A DNA stretch of 64,000 nucleotides from Paraburkholderia dinghuensis (GTDB lineage Bacteria; Pseudomonadota; Gammaproteobacteria; Burkholderiales; Burkholderiaceae): NCBI RefSeq assembly GCF_003837865.1, contig NZ_RQIS01000002.1, forward strand, positions 1 to 64,000, written 5' to 3'. Shown here in pieces: positions 27,029 through 34,535 of the stretch (position 1 is its first letter; the number at the start of each line of letters is the position of its first letter). The translations under genes and the position numbers were made by a program. The notes beneath the pieces were generated by a model that did no database searches, was not told the DNA's origin, and saw nothing but the letters and a program-made list of their open reading frames with translations.

Positions 27029-27790
27029 TCAGCTCCGTGAGCGGGAAGACTTGGCGCGCGGCTTCTCTGTAACGGTCTTGGCCGCGGCGCGTTCGGTGAG
27101 GAAACGATAGAGCAATTCACCCGTGCCGAGCAGATGCGCGGCCGCGAGCGCCTGAGCGGCGGCGATGTCACCGCGCTTAACAGCGGCGAGAATTTCGGCG
27201 TGCTCGGCATCGGACTCGCCCTTGTACTCGGGAAAGTCGAATTTCAGACGTAGATAGCGCTCGCCGCGACGGTGCAGCGACGCGAGCATCTCAAGCAGTT
27301 GCGGGCGGCCGCAAGGCGCGTAAAGCGCCATGTGGAAGGCCTCGTTGCGCGCCACGTAAAGCGATGGATCGCGCTCGCGTTTTGCCGCCGTGGCGAGCGC
27401 ACGCACTTCGCGCAGCGACTGCGCAGTGTGATTGGGAATCGCGAGTCCGAGCGCGAGACTCTCCAGCGCCGAGCGGATCTCGTAGATCTCGCGCGCTTCG
27501 TCCGCGGAAAGCGGCGCAACGCTCGCGCCTTTGTTCACTTCGATCTTCGCCCAGCCTTCGCTCGCGAGCTGGCGCAGCGCTTCGCGCACGGGAATCGCGC
27601 TGACCGAAAAGTGTCGCGCGATGGCGTCCTGGCGCAGCGGCGCGTTGGGCGCGAGCGCACCCGACACGATGGCGTCGCGCAGGGCGTCCGCGATCATGCG
27701 CGACGTGCTCGTGCGCGGCGCTGCCACGGCCGGCAGACCGGGCGCCGCATCGTCGCCGTCCAGGGGAAAACCATTCGTTGTGTCGCTCAT
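27029..27790 (-). CDS. GntR/FadR family regulator (FCD domain) of the malonate operon
   Basis: A 253-residue regulator and probable first gene of the malonate operon, seven bases before mdcA. The N-terminal winged helix (about 25-95) has RMIADALRDAIVSGALAP and FSVSAIPVREALRQLASEGW. The C-terminal FCD ligand domain has YEIRSALESLALGLA and a metal-binding pattern (D/H near ARNEAFHMALY and AEHAEILAAV). Klebsiella and Pseudomonas mdc operons use a LysR-type MdcR, so this is a regulator swap in function, seen by position. The start is the last Met before the membrane-like upstream extension, which is not credible. Confidence 0.88.
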   Translation of the reverse strand: MSDTTNGFPLDGDDAAPGLPAVAAPRTSTSRMIADALRDAIVSGALAPNAPLRQDAIARHFSVSAIPVREALRQLASEGWAKIEVNKGASVAPLSADEAREIYEIRSALESLALGLAIPNHTAQSLREVRALATAAKRERDPSLYVARNEAFHMALYAPCGRPQLLEMLASLHRRGERYLRLKFDFPEYKGESDAEHAEILAAVKRGDIAAAQALAAAHLLGTGELLYRFLTERAAAKTVTEKPRAKSSRSRS

Positions 27791-27792
27791 AA

Positions 27793-27818
27793 GATCACAT
27801 ATTATATATAAAAAATCG
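27793..27818. promoter_or_regulatory. AT-rich candidate operator/promoter for gntR-mdc
   Basis: The 26 bases before the gntR start are almost all A/T (CACATATTATATATAAAAAATC) and include the near-palindrome ATATTATATAT. This contrasts sharply with the surrounding GC-rich DNA. The position directly upstream of an autoregulated FCD-type repressor and divergent to the MFS gene suits an operator. The leader before the ATG would be very short. Confidence 0.4.
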
Positions 27819-27955
27819 AATCGGAAAGCCGTCAAGCTGGACGAGATGGTGCCGTAAACCAGGGAACAGGGATTTCTTCATACAAATAGAAATGCAGATA
27901 AACCTGCGCCGCCGCCTGATGCAAGACGGCTTGCGCAAAGGAGAGAGAGGACCAC

Positions 27956-29257
27956 ATGAATTCAGTAACCGAGGTAGTGGGGCGAACGTCTGGCAAGACG
28001 CCGCTTAACCGTTCGCAGATCGCGGGCTTCTGGGGTGCCTGGGCAGGCTGGACGCTCGATGGCATGGACTCCTTCATTTACGCACTTGTGCTCACGCCCG
28101 CGCTGACCGAGTTGCTGCCGCGCTCGGGCTATGCGGCCACGCCCTCCAACATCGGGCTCGCGGGCTCGATTCTTTTTGCGCTGTTCCTGGTCGGGTGGGG
28201 ACTGTCTTTCATCTGGGGGCCGCTCGCCGACCGTTTCGGGCGCACGCGCGTGCTGGCCGGCACGATCTTCATGTTCGCGATCTTCACAGGTCTCGCTGCG
28301 ACCGCGCACAGCGTGTGGGAGCTCGGCATCTATCGCTTTCTCGCGGGTGTGGGCATCGGCGGCGAGTGGGCGCTGGCGGGCACGTATGTCGCCGAGTCGT
28401 GGCCGGAGGACCGGCGCAAGATGGGTGCGGGTTATCTGCAGACCGGCTATTACGCCGGCTTCTTCATTGCGGCAGCGCTGAACTATACGGTCGGCGTGCA
28501 CTTTGGCTGGCGCGCGATGTTCCTGACCGGTGCGATTCCGGTCGTCGTCGCCATTCTCGTGCTCACGCGCGTCGAGGAACCGGCCAAGTGGCAGAAGTCG
28601 GAGGCGAGCCATGTGCATCGCGGCAGTCCGCTGCGCGAGATCTTCAGCGCGGAGTATCGCAAGCGTACGCTTGTGGCCTGCGCGCTTCTGACCATCGCGA
28701 TCATCGGTCTGTGGGCAGGCGCCGTCTACGAGCCGTCCGCTGTCATTCAGCTCGCGACGAAGGCCGGTGCGAGCAAGGCCGACGCGATGCGCACGGCGTC
28801 AATCGCGACGGGCCTTCTGTCCATCGGCACGATTCTCGGTTGCCTCGCGTTGCCGCCGATGGCCGAACGCATCGGCCGCAAGTGGACCCTTGCGATCTAT
28901 TTCACAGGCATGGCCGTGTCGATCGCTGCGAGCTTCGGCTGGGCCTTTTACCTCGAAAACGGGCTTGTGCCGTTCATGGCGCTGCTCTTCGTGCTCGGCT
29001 TTTTCGGCGGGAATTTCGCGCTCTTCAGTCTCTGGCTGCCCGAGCAATTCGCCACGCGCGTGCGCGCCACGGCGTTTGCGTTCTGCACGTCAGTTGGGCG
29101 TTTCGTCGGGGCGGGCGTGAACTTCGTGCTCGGCGCTGCCGTGCTGAACATGCACACGCTGGGCGTGCCGGTCGCACTGACGGCAATCGCGTTCGTCGTG
29201 GGGCTGTTCATCATTCCGTTCGCGCCGGAAACGAAGGGTGAGGTACTGCCGGGATAA
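27956..29257 (+). CDS. MFS transporter, probable malonate or related organic acid importer
   Basis: A 433-residue, 12-helix major facilitator. Motif A is GPLADRFGRTRVLAG between TM2 and TM3, and the second-half counterpart is LPPMAERIGRKWTLA. Also present is AESWPEDRRKMGAGYLQTGY before TM5, typical of the aromatic/organic acid:H+ symporter group. A strong purine leader (AAAGGAGAGAGAGGA) precedes the ATG. It is divergent from the gntR-mdc operon and no MdcL/MdcM or MadLM-type carrier is present, so malonate import is the natural guess; the substrate is inferred from context only. Confidence 0.9.
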   Translation: MNSVTEVVGRTSGKTPLNRSQIAGFWGAWAGWTLDGMDSFIYALVLTPALTELLPRSGYAATPSNIGLAGSILFALFLVGWGLSFIWGPLADRFGRTRVLAGTIFMFAIFTGLAATAHSVWELGIYRFLAGVGIGGEWALAGTYVAESWPEDRRKMGAGYLQTGYYAGFFIAAALNYTVGVHFGWRAMFLTGAIPVVVAILVLTRVEEPAKWQKSEASHVHRGSPLREIFSAEYRKRTLVACALLTIAIIGLWAGAVYEPSAVIQLATKAGASKADAMRTASIATGLLSIGTILGCLALPPMAERIGRKWTLAIYFTGMAVSIAASFGWAFYLENGLVPFMALLFVLGFFGGNFALFSLWLPEQFATRVRATAFAFCTSVGRFVGAGVNFVLGAAVLNMHTLGVPVALTAIAFVVGLFIIPFAPETKGEVLPG

Positions 29258-29330
29258 GAGGGGCGAACACAACCTGGACGTGGAGCCGTGAAGGCCATAG
29301 TCCTGAAACTCCCTCCATGCGGCGCCGTCG

Positions 29331-29375
29331 TGGGGCGGTGTCTCCGGCGGCTACGCCGCCACTGCCACCGCCCCA
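29331..29375. repeat. Nested inverted repeat (stem-loop)
   Basis: Outer arms TGGGGCGGTG and CACCGCCCCA are perfect 10-base complements, and the interior contains a second perfect stem GGCGGC-TAC-GCCGCC. It lies 74 bases after the MFS stop. There is no T run, so it is not a classical terminator; it may be a REP-like element, an mRNA-stabilising stem or a mobile-element end. Confidence 0.55.
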
Positions 29376-29377
29376 CA

Positions 29378-29419
29378 GGCCAAACTAACTGTCGTCAAAC
29401 CGGCCAGGCTAATTGTCGT
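29378..29419. repeat. Two imperfect tandem copies of an 18-base unit
   Basis: GGCCAAACTAACTGTCGT at 29378 and GGCCAGGCTAATTGTCGT at 29402 match at 15 of 18 positions with a 24-base period. They sit between the stem-loop and the 3' end of the low-GC gene. Repeated motifs like this occur at ends of some insertion sequences, but no transposase is adjacent. Confidence 0.5.
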
Positions 29420-29462
29420 TGTCACAGGGACAGGCCGGGCAGCATTTGAAAAAAACCGGATT

Positions 29463-31250
29463 TCAAGCGCCATCTTTATGGAAGCGGCAGAAAAAAAACA
29501 ATGCGTTACTCATGTCATAGTGAGTCCGGCAGTATTGGACAAAATCTTTAATAGAAGATAAATGGCGTACCGGCTGGATGCCTCGCTGTCCGATGAACTC
29601 CAACCTGCCGTTATTCATCTTGTAGTGGGAAAGTGTGCCGCCTACTCCATACCTGCCGTATTGGTTAGCGTCGGTCTGCATGATCGACTGGCCGACGAGT
29701 TTTCCGTAGTGGAACGCGCCGGTATTGAGGTCCACATATGCGACGCCCTCGGCCATAATCGGAACTGGAGCGGCGATCATGTCATTCGCGGAAAAACCAT
29801 GGGCCGGATTAAAGCCCATCGGGGACCGAACATCGGGAACCTGGTGATTTGTGCCGACGGGGTCGAGCGACCCAACCCGGTAGCCGCCCGTTGCGTTTCC
29901 CGCCGCGAACTGGCCGCAATCCGCGTTACCGTGCCGGGCATCGATTTTCAGATCCCGGACGTCTCCACCGGTCCACGTGGGATTCGATTCAGGGTTATCG
30001 GCTTGCGAGGTGCGTTCAGGCGCGGAGTGCGTATCAGGCTTGATGTCGGAAGGTTTGCCTGCCGTTATGGAACTGGTGGACGGATTGACGCCAGTTTGCC
30101 CTGCTTGCTGGCCGACGCCCTTCGTAACGTAGACTGCGCCGCTATCGAGGTCCAGATAAGTGGCCGGATACGATTCCGGACTATTCTGTGGGACACCTGA
30201 AGGGCCTTGGCGTGGCGAGCCCGCGCTGACTGCTGTTCCTTCAGGGATGCCAGGTTTTTCCAGTCCATCCAGTATAGAAAGCAGGTCTGAACTATCCCAC
30301 TGCCCTAGTTGGTCTAGTTGCGTTGGGGAAAGCGGGCTTGAGCTGTCCCACTCCCACTGCCATTGTTTGTCTGTCGGGTTAGTTCCTGACGTAACAGGCT
30401 GATCGGTAGTTGAATCTGCTGGCCGCTGCGGGTGTGCGCTGTTTTCTACTTCAGCGGGTGATGAAGCCGGCCGCTTTGTTGACGGCGCTTCATCTGGCCC
30501 AGCATCGGCCGGCCTCTTTCCTGAAGATCGTGCGTCGCTTGTTTCGGCAGGATGTTCGAGCGTAGCGTTGTCGGCACTGGACTGCGTCGGATTTTTGTCC
30601 GAGGCAGGCAACTTTGGTGGCTGCGTCGGACTTAACGGGTAACCGATCCTTCCGTCTTCCAGTCTCTGGGGAGGATTGAATGAAGGCTTCGTCGCGTTCT
30701 GGCGGGTTGCGTTGTCCTGTGCAGTTTTTTTACCCGTTGAAGAACCAGACGGTGATTCGGTTCCAGTAATCGATCGGGCATCCTGCACCGGGTTAGCGGT
30801 GTCCTCCGGTGACGGGGGCGTTCCCTCCACCGCATCCCCAATGACTTTTCCATAGTACTTTGCCTGTCCCCAGACAGGGATAGCATTTTCCGCATACCTG
30901 CCGGCTTTTTCAAACTCGTCCTGCACGTACTTGGGAGCGCCGATCTGCGCTGCAAATGCTCTGGCTGCCTTACCCAGAAGATTGTCACCTGCGTCGTACA
31001 GTTGTTTTTGGGTCTGCGGGTCGGCTCCTGACCACTTGGCAATCTGGGAGACCGTCTGTCCCACCGGATTTTTCACTGTATCGGTGAAGCCCCTCTTGGC
31101 TACGTCCCAGGAGTTATCTATATGGCTTTCATCTGGTGCGTCAGGATGAATTTTTTTATACTCGCTTCGCGTGAAATCATCAGCATCGTTCCTGTTGTCA
31201 AAGACGTGCTGCTGACCGTCATTGCCGGTTGTATAGAAGTATATAGTCAC
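29463..31250 (-). CDS. Hypothetical protein, 595 residues, low-complexity centre
   Basis: I do not recognise this protein. The start is GTG (MTIYFYTTGNDG) with GAGGGA about 13 bases upstream. Three regions are visible. Residues 1-140 look folded, with mixed charge and several aromatics. Residues 141-430 are rich in Pro, Ser, Thr, Gln, Asn and Asp and probably disordered. Residues 431-595 look folded again and hold CysX-type residues only at about 445, 574 and 588. A ~20-residue motif occurs twice: YLDLDSGAVYVTKGVGQ at about 365 and YVDLNTGAFHYGKLVGQ at about 505. There is no signal peptide or membrane segment. GC content is clearly below the neighbours, suggesting acquisition by transfer. A secreted or host-directed role is only a guess. 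Confidence 0.7.
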   Translation of the reverse strand: MTIYFYTTGNDGQQHVFDNRNDADDFTRSEYKKIHPDAPDESHIDNSWDVAKRGFTDTVKNPVGQTVSQIAKWSGADPQTQKQLYDAGDNLLGKAARAFAAQIGAPKYVQDEFEKAGRYAENAIPVWGQAKYYGKVIGDAVEGTPPSPEDTANPVQDARSITGTESPSGSSTGKKTAQDNATRQNATKPSFNPPQRLEDGRIGYPLSPTQPPKLPASDKNPTQSSADNATLEHPAETSDARSSGKRPADAGPDEAPSTKRPASSPAEVENSAHPQRPADSTTDQPVTSGTNPTDKQWQWEWDSSSPLSPTQLDQLGQWDSSDLLSILDGLEKPGIPEGTAVSAGSPRQGPSGVPQNSPESYPATYLDLDSGAVYVTKGVGQQAGQTGVNPSTSSITAGKPSDIKPDTHSAPERTSQADNPESNPTWTGGDVRDLKIDARHGNADCGQFAAGNATGGYRVGSLDPVGTNHQVPDVRSPMGFNPAHGFSANDMIAAPVPIMAEGVAYVDLNTGAFHYGKLVGQSIMQTDANQYGRYGVGGTLSHYKMNNGRLEFIGQRGIQPVRHLSSIKDFVQYCRTHYDMSNALFFFCRFHKDGA

Positions 31251-31536
31251 GATATAAATCCCTCGTTTTTCAACAAGCAGTCATCCCTAGCCGGATGTAG
31301 ATCTAATCCGTGACAACAATCTACACCCCGCTCGAAGCGGGCAGGGTGTACCGGATACTTACATCGCTAGCCGCGCCTGGATGTTGCCTTCGCTTCAAGC
31401 GGTGTCGGGGTTCATATTGCGTTGCTCCTCCTCGCTGCGGCCATCTGTGTCCGCGCCTCGTTAATGACTTTCGATCAAAACTCTCTGATTCATCGAACGC
31501 GGATCTGACGCGCGGGAGACGTCCACATAAGCTACG
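31251..31536. other. Intergenic region with a hairpin, lower GC
   Basis: Holds the promoter side of the 595-residue protein gene. A stem-loop CCCGCT-CGA-AGCGGG lies at 31327-31341, with the flanks TACACCC and GGGTGTA also complementary. No gene or RNA family is recognised. Confidence 0.4.
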
Positions 31537-32484
31537 CTAAACGTCTGCGCGCGGCATCTCGCGCCGCGTTTTCACGAGCATCGGCGGAAACAGGCGCCAG
31601 CCGAGATTAACGCCGAGGCTCGCAACCACGATCAGCACCATGCCCGCGAGTTGGGCGACGCTCAGCGCGCGTCCGTAGACGAGCGCATCGACGGCGATCG
31701 CCGTGAGCGGATAGACGAACAACAACACGGCGATCACGGGCGTTGTGAGCTTCGGCAGGGCGCCGTAAATCAGCACGTACGAAAGGCCGGTATGCAGGAC
31801 ACCCATGCCGATGAGCCAGCCCCACTGCGCGGCCGAAATATGCGTGAGTTCGAGCGGCGCAAAGAACGGCGCGATGAGCGGCAGGCAAACCGTGCCAACC
31901 GCGCATTGCGTGAGCGCGAGCAGATGCGGGCGAAGATCGCGGAGATGTTTCGCGATCAGCGTGACGCTTGCGTAGAGCACCGATCCGCCCAGTGCCTCGC
32001 CGATGCCGATCAGATAGCGCTGATGGCCTTGAAGACTGCCAACGGCCGGCACGCCTGAAGCGAGCACGAGCCCCACGAATGCGATCCCGATCCAGCCGAG
32101 GCGGTCCGCGCCTAACCGCTCGTTGAAAAGTGCGGCGCCGATCAACACGACCCAAAACGGCTGCACATGGAACACGACCGTCGCAACGGCGATGCTCGTG
32201 CGATGAATCGAGTCGAAGAAAGCCACCCACTGCGTGACCATGAGCACGCCCGTCACTAGCGCGAGCCCCAGCGTGCGGCGCGTGAATTGACGTGGCGAGA
32301 GCCATCCCTTGTACCGGCAGTACGCGGCGAGCGCGAGCATGCCGAAGAGGCAGCGGAAGAACACGAGCGTCATCGCGCCGAGCCGCGCTTCTTCGACGAA
32401 CACGCCGATCGTGCCCATCAGCAGCCCGCCGCTGGCGAGCATGAGGACACCCTGCTTCTGGTTGGCGTGGTGGTCGGCTTTCAT
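31537..32484 (-). CDS. EamA/DMT family membrane exporter
   Basis: A 315-residue, ten-helix drug/metabolite transporter with two EamA repeats. The first begins LASGGLLMGTIGVFVEEARLG and ends near FHVQPFWVVLIGAALFNERLGADRLG; the second ends near VLLFVYPLTAIAVDALVYGRALSVAQ. Members export amino acids or other metabolites. It is divergent from a LysR gene (32608), which probably controls it. Substrate unknown. Confidence 0.9.
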   Translation of the reverse strand: MKADHHANQKQGVLMLASGGLLMGTIGVFVEEARLGAMTLVFFRCLFGMLALAAYCRYKGWLSPRQFTRRTLGLALVTGVLMVTQWVAFFDSIHRTSIAVATVVFHVQPFWVVLIGAALFNERLGADRLGWIGIAFVGLVLASGVPAVGSLQGHQRYLIGIGEALGGSVLYASVTLIAKHLRDLRPHLLALTQCAVGTVCLPLIAPFFAPLELTHISAAQWGWLIGMGVLHTGLSYVLIYGALPKLTTPVIAVLLFVYPLTAIAVDALVYGRALSVAQLAGMVLIVVASLGVNLGWRLFPPMLVKTRREMPRADV

Positions 32485-32607
32485 GGCTGTTATCGGTGAC
32501 GCAAAGGGAGAGTGAAAACCGGGCCAGTATTCGCCAGTTGCGGGGTGTCGGCAAACGAATTAAATTGAAGAATTCCATCAACGCCGCTGATGAATCAGGA
32601 GCCGCGC

Positions 32608-33477
32608 ATGAACCCCGAATTCGACCTGGACCTGCTGCGCAGCTTCGTCGCCGTGGCCGACGCGGGCAGTTTCACGCGGGCGGCGGTCACGGTGCATCGC
32701 TCGCAGGCTGCGGTGAGCATGCAGATCAAGCGGCTCGAACTCATGCTCGGCACGACGCTTTTTACGCGTGACACGCGCAATCTGGCACTTACGCGGCCGG
32801 GCAATACGCTGCTCGAATACGCGCGGCGCGCGCTCGATCTGCAGGAGGAGGCGTGGTCGGCGCTGGTGCGCCCGGAAGTGACGGGGCGCGTTGCGCTCGG
32901 CGCGCCCGACGACTACATGGCTGCGCTGCTGTCGCCCGTTTTGCGCCGTTTTTCGACGCTCTATCCGCATGTCGAGATCGAGATCGTCTGTGCGCAGAGC
33001 GTCGCGCTCGGGCCGATGCTGGCGGACAACAAGATCGACCTCGCGCTCGTCACGCGCGACCGCAAGCTGCGCGGCGAATTCGTGCGCAGCGAGGACATGG
33101 TGTGGGTCGGTTCCGCGACCGACCCGGCAACGGCGACGCTGTCGCCTCTGCCCGTCGGCCTCTACGAGCACGGCAGCGTGGCGCGCGCTCATACCGTGGC
33201 CGCGCTCGACGCGGCGCGCATCCGCTATCGCGCGGCCTACAGCAGTGCGAGTCTGATGGGTCTGATGGCGACCGTCGAGGCCGGCATCGCCGTGGTGGCG
33301 CTCACGCGTTGCAGCGTGCCGCCACGGTTTGTCGTGCTCGGCGAGGCGCAAGGGCTGCCGAAGATCGAACCGCTCGACATCGTCGTCGCGCGCAGCGTGA
33401 AGTCCAACCGGCCGATCTGCGATTACCTCGCGCAGCAGATGGCGCAGGATCTCGCGGTGCCGCGTCAGCGCGGGTAG
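32608..33477 (+). CDS. LysR family transcriptional regulator
   Basis: A 289-residue regulator. The start MNPEFDLDLL has AGGAG seven bases upstream and is preferred to the Met six codons earlier. Helix-turn-helix at about 5-65 (FVAVADAGSFTRAAVTVHRSQAAVS), effector domain to the end. It is divergent from the EamA exporter at 31537. Its last 13 bases overlap the end of the convergent fbpC gene at 33465. Confidence 0.93.
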   Translation: MNPEFDLDLLRSFVAVADAGSFTRAAVTVHRSQAAVSMQIKRLELMLGTTLFTRDTRNLALTRPGNTLLEYARRALDLQEEAWSALVRPEVTGRVALGAPDDYMAALLSPVLRRFSTLYPHVEIEIVCAQSVALGPMLADNKIDLALVTRDRKLRGEFVRSEDMVWVGSATDPATATLSPLPVGLYEHGSVARAHTVAALDAARIRYRAAYSSASLMGLMATVEAGIAVVALTRCSVPPRFVVLGEAQGLPKIEPLDIVVARSVKSNRPICDYLAQQMAQDLAVPRQRG

Positions 33478-34514
33478 ACGCTCACTTCGCCGCCGACCGC
33501 GAGCCGCACGCGTTCGCCGCGGCGCGGCGTGCGATAGCCGGGCACCCTCGCACGCACGGTTGTCTGCGACTCGACGAGCTGCAGCGTGAGCGCGGCATCC
33601 TGCCCCTGGAACGTGATGTCGTGCACGAGCGCGTCGAGCGCGCCTTCGCGCTGCGCCGTTTCCGGCAGGACTTCGATTTGCTCGGGGCGCAGCATCACGT
33701 CGACCACGCTATCGACAAGATTCGCACCAGCCGCCACGGGCAGTGCGCCGAGCACACATTGCGCGCGTCCATCGACGATGTGGCCCGGCAGCAGCACCGA
33801 TTCGCCGATGAACGCCGCGAGTTCCGGCGTGGCGGGGCGCCGGTAGAGCGTCTGCGGGGCGGCGGTCTGCAAGAGCCGGCCACTCCACAACACGGCGACT
33901 TCGTCACCGAGCGAAAGCGCTTCGGCCTGGTCGTGCGTGACGAGCACGGCGGTCGCGCCGGCGGCGGCGAGCGCGCGCGCGACGGCTTCACGCGTCTCGA
34001 CGCGCAATGCAGCATCGAGCGACGAGAACGGTTCGTCGAGCATAACGAGGCCCGGTGATGGCGCAAGCGCTCGCGCGAGCGCTACGCGTTGTTGCTGGCC
34101 GCCGGAAAGGTGCTGCGGCGCACGGGTTGCATAGGACTCCGGAAGTCCGACGAGTTCGAGCAGCTCCGCCACACGATGACGCGCACGACGCTGCGCACGC
34201 GGCAGGCCGAACACGATGTTGTCCGCGACCGAGAGGTGCGGAAAAAGTGCGCCTTCCTGCGCCACGTAGCCGATGCGGCGCTGCTCGGCCGGAAGATGGA
34301 GACCAGCGTCTGCGACGCGGCGGCCGTCGATTTCGATGGTGCCCGCGTCGGCGTGCTCGAAGCCGCACAGCACGCGCAGAAGTGTGGTCTTGCCGCTGCC
34401 CGAAGGCCCGAGCAGCGCGACGAGCGAGCCCGATTTCACGGAAAGATCGACGCCGTGCAGCACCGGGTGGCCGTCGAACGATTTTTGCAGGCTGGAGATT
34501 CGAAGCGTGCTCAT
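33465..34514 (-). CDS. fbpC: Ferric iron ABC transporter, ATP-binding protein FbpC
   Basis: A 349-residue ATPase. Walker A is GPSGSGKTTLLRVL, the Q-loop follows in IGYVAQEGALFP, the signature is LSGGQQQRVALARAL, Walker B is LVMLDEPFSSLD and the H-loop is VLVTHDQAEA. A C-terminal TOBE-like domain (about 240-345) is typical of the FbpC/AfuC group. It powers the permease encoded 22 bases upstream. Last gene of the iron operon. Confidence 0.93.
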   Translation of the reverse strand: MSTLRISSLQKSFDGHPVLHGVDLSVKSGSLVALLGPSGSGKTTLLRVLCGFEHADAGTIEIDGRRVADAGLHLPAEQRRIGYVAQEGALFPHLSVADNIVFGLPRAQRRARHRVAELLELVGLPESYATRAPQHLSGGQQQRVALARALAPSPGLVMLDEPFSSLDAALRVETREAVARALAAAGATAVLVTHDQAEALSLGDEVAVLWSGRLLQTAAPQTLYRRPATPELAAFIGESVLLPGHIVDGRAQCVLGALPVAAGANLVDSVVDVMLRPEQIEVLPETAQREGALDALVHDITFQGQDAALTLQLVESQTTVRARVPGYRTPRRGERVRLAVGGEVSVYPR

Positions 34515-34535
34515 AGGGCGATTCCGTTTGGGCGA

